Source of the DNA: Rhizomonospora bruguierae
GTDB taxonomy: Bacteria > Actinomycetota > Actinomycetes > Mycobacteriales > Micromonosporaceae
NCBI RefSeq assembly: GCF_018397995.1
Contig: NZ_BBQH01000023.1
Coordinates: 1-64,000, forward strand
Length of the DNA: 64,000 nt
Reading direction: 5' to 3'
In this document: in pieces, positions 1 to 7,107 of the stretch
Numbering within the stretch: the stretch's first letter is position 1
Layout of the letters: each line of letters opens with the position of its first letter
Notes under the pieces: model-generated
Told to the model about the DNA's origin: nothing
The model's input: only the letters and a program-made list of their open reading frames with translations
Database searches by the model: none
Program-made: the position numbers and the translations under genes

Positions 1-26
1 CCGCCGTTGCAGTACTAACAGGATTG

Positions 27-403
27 AAGGCCCGGCCAAGGCCGGGCCGCGCGCACGCGCTACGGCCTACGGCCCCGCGCGCACGCCTACATCGCCGACC
101 TCAACCCGTAGACGGTAGCCCGGCACAGGCCGATCGGCGGAATCACGGCCGTGACAATCCCTTCACGGGTCAATGCCGGCGTTGGTTCCGGGGATCGCCG
201 CCACGCCGCTACGCGACGTGCCCACGAACGCCTTCATGTCAGTCGTGATTGGACACAACTAATCTATACATTTGCATATAGGGAGAACGTCTGACAGCAA
301 CGCTGACAGCAACGCTGACAGCAACCGGGGCGCACGGCCACACCAACCAGCGCACAGCAGAGTGGCACCAATACGATCGGTAATGGTGCCACTCCGGGAG
401 CGT
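27..403. repeat. Composite intergenic repeat, copy 1 (3' of immunity gene 1)
   Basis: First of three related blocks, all 3' of immunity genes of the toxin locus. In + order it has a GC hairpin (GGCCCGGCC at 29-37, GGCCGGGCC at 40-48) followed by GCGCGCACGCGCTA, then a conserved core around CCGGGGATCGCCGCCACG (about 194-225), and a short AT-rich stretch (about 250-285). Next are three tandem copies of TGACAGCAACGC (292-327) and a terminator-like hairpin (360-394). The same order recurs at about 2189-2600 and 7739-8105. Function is unknown; it may be a recombination substrate for cassette exchange. The boundaries are eye-aligned. Confidence 0.75.
360..394 (-). terminator. Hairpin terminator after immunity gene 1
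   Basis: A perfect 11-bp stem (GAGTGGCACCA at 360-370, TGGTGCCACTC at 384-394) with a 13-nt loop lies about 60 bp beyond the stop of the immunity gene read on the minus strand. The equivalent hairpin in the second repeat copy (2538-2549 with 2563-2574) has one mismatch, and the third copy near 8057-8093 is weaker. There is no clear T-tract, as is usual in high-GC actinobacteria. Confidence 0.5.
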
Positions 404-456
404 AACTGCCTCTCTCAACTGAAAATTGCGATAGCATCAGCCATTTAGTTTGGCGC

Positions 457-759
457 TTAACCCACAGCCTCATCGCCTATCGCCCGCAGAACATCAGCGA
501 GCCAAACAAGCCCATAGCCGAGGGTCTTTGAGTCGTCTTCAAGCATCCCCTGAAGGTTGGCCCAGGATTCAGAGACCTGCCCGATAGTGAGCTCGCTTGG
601 CTCGTTGTACACGTCGTATCGCTCAGACGACGGTATTGACCAGAAGTAGTCCTTCGAGACCGGTAAATCGGTTGCCGCGCCCTTCACGACATGGGCCACT
701 AGCAGCTCAAACACTTGCCGTAGCTGATCTACCGGCACTCGTACGCTTGGTTCTGACAT
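457..759 (-). CDS. Putative immunity protein of displaced toxin cassette 1
   Basis: A 100-residue cytoplasmic protein without signal peptide or membrane segment; I do not recognise the family. I chose the ATG at 759 because it overlaps the toxin stop as TGATG, implying translational coupling. A GTG six bases upstream (765) would add two residues. Its place directly 3' of a toxin tip, and before a hairpin, is the standard toxin-immunity order, so immunity function is inferred from context. The gene is visibly less GC-rich than the catabolic genes further right, which fits horizontal acquisition of the cassette. Confidence 0.6.
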   Translation of the reverse strand: MSEPSVRVPVDQLRQVFELLVAHVVKGAATDLPVSKDYFWSIPSSERYDVYNEPSELTIGQVSESWANLQGMLEDDSKTLGYGLVWLADVLRAIGDEAVG

Positions 760-1061
760 CAGCACGGCCCGCCTACGATCTTGAGGTTGTCAACCTGCTT
801 CTGGAACCCGCCAATTTCCTTCTCCAGATGGTTGATCCGACCGTTGATGATACGCTGTCGAACCTCGTCATTGGGTGCACGTTCCAGAAGTCCCTGATTG
901 TCGTATGCCCACGGGTCCGCCTTATACGCTTCCAGCTTCGCCTGATGTTCGGCAACACGCGCCTCAAGCGACCTGATCGACTTCAATTGCTCGGGCGTCA
1001 GCTCGCCGCCGCTGTTGTGGACGAGCACCGCGGTGCTGCCAGCAAGCACGTAGTACGTGTG
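759..1061 (-). pseudogene. Displaced polymorphic-toxin tip 1 (orphan C-terminal cassette)
   Basis: The reading frame encodes the end of a HINT domain (HTYYVLAGSTAVLVHN) followed by about 80 residues rich in charged helices (ADPWAYDNQGLLERAPNDEV, then RQRIINGRINHLEKEIGGF) and ends in GGPC. The motif resembles the Ntox28 type of RHS toxin tips, but from memory only. Homology to the complete RHS gene begins sharply at CCACACG just before the HTYY codons, and nothing upstream in frame looks like RHS sequence. This is therefore not a stand-alone gene but a silent or replaced tip that recombination could join to the main gene. A GTG at 1049 could start translation, but it lies inside the HINT motif. 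Confidence 0.75.
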
Positions 1062-1162
1062 GAGTCAGCGCGGCTCTTCGAGTCGTCTGCCGAGCACGAT
1101 CGGGCCTTGAGCTGGCCCTTTCCTCAACACCGATGACGAGGCCGAGGATGGCCGTCGCATGG

Positions 1163-1186
1163 TGACAGCAACCCTGACAGCAACAC
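1163..1186. repeat. Two TGACAGCA-type short repeats, edge of cassette 1
   Basis: Two tandem 12-bp units (TGACAGCAACCC, TGACAGCAACAC) lie about 100 bp beyond the 5' edge of toxin tip 1. They match the units inside the three composite repeats. Together with 292-327 they bracket the toxin-immunity cassette. Confidence 0.65.
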
Positions 1187-1302
1187 CAGCGAACGCGGCT
1201 GGTGACGGTCATCACAGAAGCGACGCCCGCCTATGTCGACACCCGAGGAGAGATCCGAAGCTGGCCGACCGGTCCGCTCAGGGCGGCCCGGCTACTCAGC
1301 GA

Positions 1303-1824
1303 TCATGGAACGATGGCCCTGCGCAGGTCCTTCATCATCAGCAGCAGGTGCATCGGATCTGTCGGGCTCGGGTCGAACTTCGCCAACCGTAGGTAGAAGT
1401 CTCGGGCGGAATCGGATTCGCAGTGGATGAGCAGCGCTCGAACCCCGATGACTTCAGATGCGGTGGCGATGCGCCGCAGCGCGTCGACGACCAGGGCGCG
1501 ACCCAAGCCTGCCCCCTGGGCTGCTCGATCCACGCCGAGTCGGGTCAATATGACTACCGGCTGGTGGTAGTGCCCGGCGCCCTGCATGATCCGGCGCGGC
1601 GCGTCGGCTGGGGCGACACTGCCGGCCGCGAGCGCGTAGTAGCCGACAACCCGCGAGTCAGGCTGGTCGACACCACGCACCACGTATACGCGCGACAGTC
1701 CGGCTCGGTGTGCCTGTAGCGCATGTTGAACCAGCCACTCCGACTGGGCCGCCGAGCCGCAGTCGAACCCGGCCACGACGTGCTCGGCCGACAGCGGTTC
1801 GACAGCGCCGAAGGATCCACTCAC
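1303..1824 (-). CDS. GNAT acetyltransferase toxin of a DUF1778/GNAT toxin-antitoxin pair
   Basis: A 173-residue GNAT-fold protein. The acetyl-CoA pyrophosphate-binding motif is visible as RAAQGAGLGRALVVDAL (about residues 100-116), preceded by the strand VVILTRLGVD. The FYLRLAKFDPSP segment and C-terminus fit TacT/AtaT-type toxins, which acetylate aminoacyl-tRNA and stop translation. The GTG start (GTGA) overlaps the antitoxin stop, so the antitoxin is made first. Identification rests on fold motif plus partner. The target tRNA cannot be read from sequence. Confidence 0.88.
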   Translation of the reverse strand: MSGSFGAVEPLSAEHVVAGFDCGSAAQSEWLVQHALQAHRAGLSRVYVVRGVDQPDSRVVGYYALAAGSVAPADAPRRIMQGAGHYHQPVVILTRLGVDRAAQGAGLGRALVVDALRRIATASEVIGVRALLIHCESDSARDFYLRLAKFDPSPTDPMHLLLMMKDLRRAIVP

Positions 1825-2111
1825 TCGCCATCACCGGTTTGCGCGACGTCGAGGACCGTCGGACCGGCCAGCAGCTCCCGCAGCCCGGCCACATCGCCGG
1901 CGGGCTGCGTCAACGCCTCGTCGAACACCCGCCACGCCTGCTGGTCCAGCACGAACACGCGCCGGTCGGCCAGCACGTCAGCCGCAGCCTCAGTGGCCGC
2001 CGCCAACACGAACGTCGACACACTCGCGCCGGTGGCCGCGCTGGCCGCTTCCAACAGTGCTTTCTGCTCCGCGTCCACCCGCAGGTGCAGACGCTCCGCC
2101 TTCGCAGTCAT
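1821..2111 (-). CDS. DUF1778 ribbon-helix-helix antitoxin
   Basis: A 96-residue protein beginning MTAKAERLHLRVDAEQKALL, a typical DUF1778 ribbon-helix-helix N-terminus (AASAATGASVSTFVLAAATE follows). The C-terminal half binds and neutralises the GNAT toxin encoded next. I prefer the ATG at 2111 over an upstream in-frame start at 2168, because the family starts here and a good promoter ends just upstream. The pair sits between a short repeat (1163-1186) and composite repeat 2, so it is cargo between toxin cassettes rather than part of one. Confidence 0.88.
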   Translation of the reverse strand: MTAKAERLHLRVDAEQKALLEAASAATGASVSTFVLAAATEAAADVLADRRVFVLDQQAWRVFDEALTQPAGDVAGLRELLAGPTVLDVAQTGDGE

Positions 2112-2117
2112 GGGCCA

Positions 2118-2146
2118 ACTGTACGCACAATGTACGCCGGGTGCAA
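2118..2146 (-). promoter_or_regulatory. Promoter of the toxin-antitoxin pair, probably leaderless
   Basis: Read on the minus strand: TTGCAC (-35, 2146-2141), 17-nt spacer, TACAGT (-10, 2123-2118), then six bases to the ATG at 2111. Transcription would start at or next to the A of ATG, giving a leaderless mRNA; no Shine-Dalgarno is present. Two direct copies of TGTACGC on the + strand (2120-2126, 2131-2137) overlap the -10 and spacer. They are a plausible operator for autoregulation by the RHH antitoxin. Confidence 0.6.
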
Positions 2147-2188
2147 CGAAGATCCAGGGCTGGCTCAAAACGTCTATACAGAAGTAAT

Positions 2189-2600
2189 CAAGAGCGCCCG
2201 GCTACGCCGGACGCACGCGCACGCGCTAAAGCCGTTCCGACCCGCGCGCACGCCCACGCAACAAGGCTCAGCCCCCGCACAGACGCGAGCCACCCACTCA
2301 CCACGAATCGGCAGCGCCATCGAGGGCTCCAGGCCGTGACGATCCCTTCACCGGACGGGCACCGCCGTTGCTTCCGGGGATCGACGCCACGCGCTACGCG
2401 ACGTGCCACCGGCACAGCCTCCTCAGCCGGCTGTCGTGATTGGACAGTTAACATCAATCAATTCGCATACAAACTAAATGCTTGACAGCAACGCTGACAG
2501 CAACGCAGGTGAACAACCACGACCACCAGCGCACAACGGAGTGGTACCAATACGTTCGGTAGTGGCACCACTCCGGTCGAACGAGGCCGACATCGTCACG
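2189..2600. repeat. Composite intergenic repeat, copy 2 (3' of immunity gene 2)
   Basis: Same architecture as copy 1: hairpin GCGCCCGGC/GCCGGACGC (from 2194, one mismatch), GCACGCGCTA, and a core including CGATCCCTTCACC and TTCCGGGGATCGACGCCACG (about 2340-2395). It then has an AT-rich stretch, two TGACAGCAACGC-type units (2483-2506) and the hairpin GGAGTGGTACCA/TGGCACCACTCC (2538-2549, 2563-2574). It closely resembles copies 1 and 3 across stretches with no coding function. Confidence 0.75.
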
Positions 2601-2618
2601 GCATCGAATTTAGAGAAG

Positions 2619-2885
2619 TCAATCTGTCATTCTGTCGATAATGAGGTCCCCGGATCCGGCTTCCAGCTCAACAGAGTCCGTCAGGTGAATATGGCTTCCC
2701 GGCGGGACTGATTCCTGAGCAAGCGTGAGGCAATGCCTTGCGAGTGAGACCAATCCAGCAGCGTTGGCCCTGATCGTCACTTCCGAATTCGTTCGATCTA
2801 CAAGAATTTGGAAGCCATCGTCCCAGTCGAACATTAGGTGCGCATCAGGGCCATACGCTGGTACTTCGATGCGTCGCTCGGCCAT
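2619..2885 (-). CDS. Imm32-like immunity protein of displaced toxin cassette 2
   Basis: An 88-residue protein beginning MAERRIEVPAYGPD. The central pattern VTIRANAAGLVSLARHCLTL followed by VPPGSHIHL matches my recollection of the Imm32 immunity family. The ATG at 2885 shares bases with the toxin stop (TGATG), the same GTGCTGATG junction as in cassette 1. A GTG at 2891 would add two residues. Immunity to the adjacent tip is inferred from order. The gene is less GC-rich than its chromosomal neighbours. Confidence 0.75.
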   Translation of the reverse strand: MAERRIEVPAYGPDAHLMFDWDDGFQILVDRTNSEVTIRANAAGLVSLARHCLTLAQESVPPGSHIHLTDSVELEAGSGDLIIDRMTD

Positions 2886-3220
2886 CAGCACGTCCCTCCC
2901 TTGAAGTAGACGTGATCGTTCTGAACAACTTTCATTCTCCCAGTCTTCGGATCTACTTCCATGCGCTCAAAATTGGTGTGTGGTCCGCCGCCGCGCTTTC
3001 CGAGGATGTCACTATCGCCCATTCTAAAGACGCGAGTGCCATCTCTTGAAACGTAACGCCCACTGCCCGGAACTGGTTCCGTATGGCCATCGCCCAGCCA
3101 TTTCAGCCCCGCGTCGAGCGCCTCATCAACGGTGAGATAAGAGTTATTGCCTGGCGTTGTGTAGCCGCCGTCGTTGTGGACCAGGACCGGTGTGTCACCG
3201 GCGAGGACGTAGTACGTGTG
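2885..3220 (-). pseudogene. Displaced polymorphic-toxin tip 2 (Ntox17-like), no start codon
   Basis: An open frame of 111 codons that lacks a normal start. It begins HTYYVLAGDTPVLVHNDGGY, identical to the RHS HINT end up to HN, then carries a tip with KWLGDGHTEPVPGSGRYVSR, DGTRVFRMGDSDILG, GGGPHTNFE and a C-terminal GGTC. DGTR-FRM-SDILG and PHxNFE resemble polymorphic toxin type 17. Homology to the main gene starts at CCACACG (3221-3215) and stops dead beyond it. It is a tip cassette that could only be expressed after fusion to an RHS gene. Family assignment is from memory. Confidence 0.75.
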
Positions 3221-3322
3221 GCGTTGCTACGGCGGCTGCGGCGAGGTCATGGCGTCGATCTTGGCAGGGAGCTGGGCTTTTGCTCAACCACCCGCCGACG
3301 GCTCATCGATTAACGGTGATTT

Positions 3323-3346
3323 TGACAGCAGCCGTGACAGCAACGT
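3323..3346. repeat. Two TGACAGCA-type short repeats, edge of cassette 2
   Basis: Units TGACAGCAGCCG and TGACAGCAACGT lie about 100 bp beyond the 5' edge of toxin tip 2, in the same position as those at 1163-1186 relative to cassette 1. The decayed integrative element begins immediately beyond (the XRE gene ends at 3385). Confidence 0.65.
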
Positions 3347-3384
3347 GGGCGCACGCCGGGCTGAGCGACTGTCGGCCGGGGCGT

Positions 3385-4572
3385 CTACTCGGTCGGTCGT
3401 CTGGTGCTGGTGGCGGGTTTCTTCTGTGCGCGGCGGTCGATGAGCCGGTCGACGGCGGCGATGCGGCGGTGGAGGCGTATGGAGCCGGCGTCGATGGCGG
3501 TGGTGTCGATGCGGGCGAGGACCTCGCGGGCGGCGTCGAGGTCGCCTGTTCTGGCGTGGCTTTCGGCGAGCCAGGTTTGGTAGAGGGCGACTTCGCGGGC
3601 GTGGTCGTGGTTGTAGGCGGCGAGTGCGCGGGTGAGCAGGGGTTCGGCGGTGGCGGGTTGGCCGAGTTCGATGAGGCAGCGGGCGGCCATGACATCGATC
3701 TCGGCGCGGTTGAGCCAGTACACCCATTCGGGCTCGGCGACGTTATCGGTGCGCTGGTCGTAGGTGTCGTTGACGGCGTCGAGGGCGCGGCGGGTGGTGT
3801 CGGTGTCGCGGAGGCAGGCGGCGGCCCAGGCGAGGCGTTCCAGCAGCAGCGCCCGCACGAGCGGACTGGCATCGGGGGCGCCGGTGACGGCGGAGCGGGC
3901 GATGAGGAGGGCGTCGTCGCGTTTGCCGATGTTGGTGATCTGGTAGGCGAGGCTGGAGAGCAGTTGCGCGCCAAGTGCCCGGTCGCCGGCTGCCTCGGCG
4001 GCGGTTACGCCCGACAGGTAGAGGCGTTGGGCGTCCTGGTAGTGGCCGGCGTCGCTGGCGACCCAGCCGGCGAGTTGGGCCAGTTCACCGATCACGGTGT
4101 ACAGCCGTTTGCCGCAGGCGTCGGTGTAGGAGGCGGTGCGGGCGAGGTGTTCGGCCTGGTCGAGTTCGGTGCGGATGGCGGGTAGCAGCGTACGGCTGCC
4201 GACGGTGTCGTCCAGGTGGCGAAGTTCGATCACCCGGGCTTCCAGCGTCTTGATGAGCCCGGTGCCGATACGACGGCCGGCGCGTAGCTGCCGGGGGACG
4301 GGTGGGTCGCCGATGAGCCATTCGTGGGTGAGCCGGATCGGGTCTGCTGGGGTGCCGATGGGGTGGCCGAGGGCGTGTTCGTAGCGTTCGACGACGTCGG
4401 GGGTGGTGGGGCGGCGGCCGGTTTCGACGAGGCCGAGGTAGGGCTTGCTGAAGTGGGTGAGCGCGGCCATGCCGGCGAGGCTGTGCCCGGCGGCCTCGCG
4501 GGCGGCTCGCAGGTGGGCGCCGAGGTCGGCGGTGTCGGGTGTAGACGGGGGAAGACTCTGCGGTGGTTCCAT
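3385..4572 (-). CDS. XRE-family regulator with long helical-repeat domain
   Basis: A 395-residue protein. A helix-turn-helix lies near the N-terminus (LGAHLRAAREAAGHSLAGMA, then FSKPYLGLVETGRRPTTPDV). A long Ala/Leu-rich helical region follows, resembling TPR arrays used for peptide or protein sensing. The start is the ATG at 4572 with GGAAAGAG six bases upstream; the ATG at 4578 is too close to it. It is divergent from the small Cys protein, sharing a 180-bp region with a perfect inverted repeat. Members of this group regulate differentiation or mobile-element genes in actinomycetes. The target here is unknown. Confidence 0.8.
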   Translation of the reverse strand: MEPPQSLPPSTPDTADLGAHLRAAREAAGHSLAGMAALTHFSKPYLGLVETGRRPTTPDVVERYEHALGHPIGTPADPIRLTHEWLIGDPPVPRQLRAGRRIGTGLIKTLEARVIELRHLDDTVGSRTLLPAIRTELDQAEHLARTASYTDACGKRLYTVIGELAQLAGWVASDAGHYQDAQRLYLSGVTAAEAAGDRALGAQLLSSLAYQITNIGKRDDALLIARSAVTGAPDASPLVRALLLERLAWAAACLRDTDTTRRALDAVNDTYDQRTDNVAEPEWVYWLNRAEIDVMAARCLIELGQPATAEPLLTRALAAYNHDHAREVALYQTWLAESHARTGDLDAAREVLARIDTTAIDAGSIRLHRRIAAVDRLIDRRAQKKPATSTRRPTE

Positions 4573-4650
4573 GGTCATCTCTTTCCGCTGATCCTGGTGG
4601 CAGGCCCAGCGGGGACGTGCATCGAGTCCGGACCTGGCTGGTGCTGTTCC

Positions 4651-4715
4651 GGGAGGGCCGGGACCGGTTACGAAGATCGGCATTCTTCATACCCGGGTGC
4701 GTGCCCGGCCCTCCC
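4651..4715. promoter_or_regulatory. Perfect 12-bp inverted repeat in divergent promoter region
   Basis: GGGAGGGCCGGG (4651-4662) is repeated inverted as CCCGGCCCTCCC (4704-4715), with a 41-bp centre. It lies between the divergent XRE gene and the small Cys protein gene, just upstream of the latter. The likely role is an operator bound by the XRE protein, possibly with looping. A long-loop attenuator hairpin is the alternative. Confidence 0.5.
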
Positions 4716-4753
4716 ACCGTAGACCACGGACGGGTGCGGAGGGTTGAGCAGCG

Positions 4754-5020
4754 ATGTCGATGCACGTGCCGGTTCGCCCGGCGTGGAGCTGTGCGGGGTG
4801 TGGGCTGGCGTGGCCGTGCCCGTCGCGCAAGCGCCAGTTGTTGGCGGAGTTCGCCGGGGCGCGGGTGTCGCTGATGCTCTACCTGTCGCGGTTCTTCGTC
4901 GAGGCGTGCGTGGACATGCCCGCCACCACGGCGGGGACCCTGTATCGCCGGTTCTTCACCTGGCCGTACGAACCATCCGACAGACGCGGCATTAGCGAGA
5001 GCGCCCCGCCGGGGTGGTGA
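4754..5020 (+). CDS. Small CxxC...WPC protein paired with the XRE regulator
   Basis: An 88-residue protein beginning MSMHVPVRPAWSCAGCGLAW, then PCPSRKRQLLAEFAG and a helical C-terminus ending FFTWPYEP and a short tail. The three cysteines (CxxC plus WPC) suggest metal binding or a redox role. Similar small proteins in actinomycetes are sometimes labelled 'flavin reductase', but no flavin-binding motif is visible, so I do not adopt that. GGAGGG precedes the ATG by about ten bases. They typically sit beside XRE regulators, as here, suggesting a regulator-cofactor pair. Function unknown. Confidence 0.65.
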   Translation: MSMHVPVRPAWSCAGCGLAWPCPSRKRQLLAEFAGARVSLMLYLSRFFVEACVDMPATTAGTLYRRFFTWPYEPSDRRGISESAPPGW

Positions 5021-5034
5021 TCCCGGCGGGGCGC
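5001..5034. terminator. Bidirectional hairpin terminator
   Basis: A perfect 13-bp GC stem (GCGCCCCGCCGGG at 5001-5013, CCCGGCGGGGCGC at 5022-5034) with an 8-nt loop lies between the convergent small Cys gene (which ends inside it) and the integrase remnant. Confidence 0.75.
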
Positions 5035-5052
5035 GTTCTCGGTTGGTCGGGT

Positions 5053-6326
5053 TCAGTCGTCGTGGGCGGTGTCGTGGTCGTCGTCGGGCTGGTCGGGTTG
5101 CAGCGCCTGGTCCATGGATTCGACGGCGTGGAGTTGCAGGCGGAGCCGGACGTGGGAGTAGATGTCGGCGGTGGTATGGATCTGCGCGTGACCGAGCAGG
5201 TCCTTGATCGTCACCAGGTCCACGCCCTGTTCCAAGCAGCAGCGTGGCGCAGGTGTGCCGCAGGTCGTGGAAGCGGATGGAGCGGACGTCGGCGAGTTCG
5301 CAGATGGCCTGGTGGTGGCGGTGCACCGCGGCCGGGTCCATCGGCCCGCCCGTGCTGTTGGCGAACACGAGCCCGGTTTCGGTCCACTCGTCGGCGGCCT
5401 CGCGTCGGTCGATGTCCTGCCGTGTGTGGTAGCGCTTGAGCGCGGTGACACTGTCGCGGGGTAGGACGATGCGCCGGGCGGAGCGGTGGGTCTTGACCGG
5501 CTGGAACGTCGGGCCGCCTCGGGTTCGGGCCAGGGTGCGTCGCACGTACAGGTGACCGGTGTCCAGGTCGATGTCGTCCCAGCGCAGGCCGAGCAGTTCG
5601 CCTCGTCGTAGTCCGGTGCGTAGGGCCAGTTCGAACAGGGGGCCGTGGCGGTGGTAGGCGGCGGCGAGGAGGTAGCGGCGGGCCTCGCCGGCGGTGAATG
5701 GTTGGAAGTCGCTGCGCGGGGTGGGCAGCCGCACCGAGTGGCGACGTTACGGCCGAGAAGGTCTTCGCGTACGCCGTCGGCGAGGGCGGCCGAGAGGACT
5801 GCCCGGATGTAGCGGACTGTCGCCGGGCGGATGTGCTTGTTGCAGCAGTTGCCGATGGCGCAGCAGCGCGGCCGGCGTGCCTTGACCGGATGGGCCGGGT
5901 TCCGTTTGCGTCCCAGCCCTGCGCGCAGCACTGGCAGACACTCGGGAGGCGGTCGAGGAAGGTCCGCACGTCCCGGACCGTGAGCGTGCCGAGTTTGCGT
6001 GCGCCGAGGCCGGGGATCAGGAACCGGCGGACCAGGGATTCGTACGTGACGTACGTGGTCGCGCGGAGCCGGTGCCGGGCCACGCCGGTTAACCACGCGG
6101 TCAGGTACTCGCCGACGGTGAGGTTCGGGTCGGCGGCCACGACCAGGCCCCGGTTCGAGTCGGCCAGCTTCTCGGCGAGCTTGTTGGCCGCCTGACGGCG
6201 GGTGGCGCCGTAGACGTAGATGCGCTTGCGGGTGCCGTCGGCGGCGAGGACGTATCCGGCGCCGCACCAGCGGCCGTCGGCGCGTTGGAAGATCGTGCCT
6301 TCGCCGTTGGCCTTTCTACCGGCCAT
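5053..6326 (-). pseudogene. Tyrosine recombinase/integrase with three frameshifts
   Basis: Read with corrections, this is a full-length site-specific integrase of about 425 residues. The N-terminus is MAGRKANGEGTIFQ with a SAM-like core-binding domain, followed by a Cys-rich insert (CQCCAQGW, RCCAIGNCCNKH). The catalytic domain keeps the active-site segments TGLRRGELLGL (Arg I), HDLRHTCATLLL (HxxR), LGHAQIHTTADIYSH (His/Tyr). The frame changes near 5910 (one base missing), near 5740 (one missing) and near 5234 (one extra). Three indels in an otherwise well-conserved gene mean either recent decay or sequencing error. It overlaps the Xis-like gene upstream, the usual xis-int order of actinomycete integrative elements. 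Confidence 0.85.
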
Positions 6327-6633
6327 GATCGGCCTCCTTGGTCAGTGAGTCGAGTAAGCCGGCCAGGGACCGGACGGGAATGCGGCGGCAGCGGCCGAGG
6401 CGTACGGAGTGCAGCCGGCGGGAGCGGATGAGGTCGTAGACGGTGTGCCGGCCGAGCCACGAGTACCGGATCCGCCAACCGACACGCATCACGGGCCGGA
6501 TCTCGGCGTCAGCTAGCAGATACCGCACCAGATGGGCGGTCAGCCAGACGACCACCACGACGGCCGCCCCGGCCAGCAGCACGGCGGGAACCGCGGTGAG
6601 CAACCTCAGATGAGTCGAATCGATCGTCGTCAT
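6316..6633 (-). CDS. Membrane-segment/excisionase fusion (probable deletion product)
   Basis: A 105-residue protein. Residues 8-38 form hydrophobic membrane segments (LRLLTAVPAVLLAGAAVVVV, WLTAHLVRYLL), followed by EIRPVMRVGWRIRYSW, which looks like the start of the membrane-anchored transfer/FtsK-type protein of AICEs. From there it becomes an excisionase-type MerR/HTH_17 domain, VYDLIRSRRLHSVRLGRCRRIPV, close to the normal Xis C-terminus. Normal Xis proteins have no membrane segment. I infer that a deletion removed the transfer and replication core and fused two genes in frame. The ATG at 6633 overlaps the previous stop (ATGA). Confidence 0.6.
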   Translation of the reverse strand: MTTIDSTHLRLLTAVPAVLLAGAAVVVVVWLTAHLVRYLLADAEIRPVMRVGWRIRYSWLGRHTVYDLIRSRRLHSVRLGRCRRIPVRSLAGLLDSLTKEADHGR

Positions 6634-6953
6634 CCAGGCTTCACCGCCGTCAACGCCGACGCGCGGAAGATCTGCCACGGCCGGCCGTTCTTCTCCCCCG
6701 CCACCAACGTCAGCCCGGACGCCTTCACCCACTGGCCGACCGCGAGGTCCTTCGGCACCGCCGGCTGCGGCACCGACACCCGCAACACCTGCGGAGTCCC
6801 GCCCTCCACCGTCAACGCCAGGGGCACCTCCACCAACGGCGCACCCGTAGCGCGGTCCGTGGCGGCAACCCCGTTCTCCTTGTCCTTGAACTGCGGTGTC
6901 GCCCCGGCGAGCACCAGCAGTCCCCTACCACCGTCAATCGGCAGTACCAACAC
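6630..6953 (-). CDS. Conserved hypothetical protein of an integrative element
   Basis: A 107-residue, mostly beta-strand soluble protein (LPIDGGRGLLVLAGATPQFK, VPLALTVEGGTPQVLRVSVP, GQWVKASGLTLVAGEKNGRP). I place the start at the GTG at 6953, seven bases after AAGGAG; an upstream GTG at 6980 lacks a ribosome site. Proteins like this lie between the GntR-type regulator and the transfer genes in actinomycete integrative elements. No function can be assigned. Divergent from the GntR gene, its promoter region holds TAGGCTTCCTA (6999-7009), a short dyad that might be the regulator's operator. Confidence 0.55.
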   Translation of the reverse strand: MLVLPIDGGRGLLVLAGATPQFKDKENGVAATDRATGAPLVEVPLALTVEGGTPQVLRVSVPQPAVPKDLAVGQWVKASGLTLVAGEKNGRPWQIFRASALTAVKPG

Positions 6954-7107
6954 GAGCGTTCTCCTTCGATCGCCCACCACACCCCACAGCGCGGCTACTA
7001 GGCTTCCTAAGCTTCACGTGACAATCGTGATCTGGTCAAGAGGTTTGCCCCAGGAATCTTGGGTAGCCCGTGTAGCTCAACCAGGACAAGACGACTACGA
7101 TCAGCAC

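Noticed and set aside
292-327. TGACAGCA tandem units as a CRISPR array
   Set aside because: Units are 12 bp and contiguous, with no spacers and no cas genes.
3157-4185. 342-residue + strand frame, Gly/Val-rich
   Set aside because: Antisense shadow of the XRE regulator; low-complexity composition typical of high-GC mirror frames.
4754-5020. Flavin reductase
   Set aside because: 88 residues with only CxxC/WPC motifs; no flavin- or NAD-binding pattern is visible.
7060-7100. tRNA-like 5' segment (GCCCGTGTAGCTCAACCAGGAC) before the GntR gene
   Set aside because: A D-arm-like stretch is present but no anticodon arm, T-arm (GGTTCRA) or acceptor 3' half follows, so it is not a tRNA or att site.
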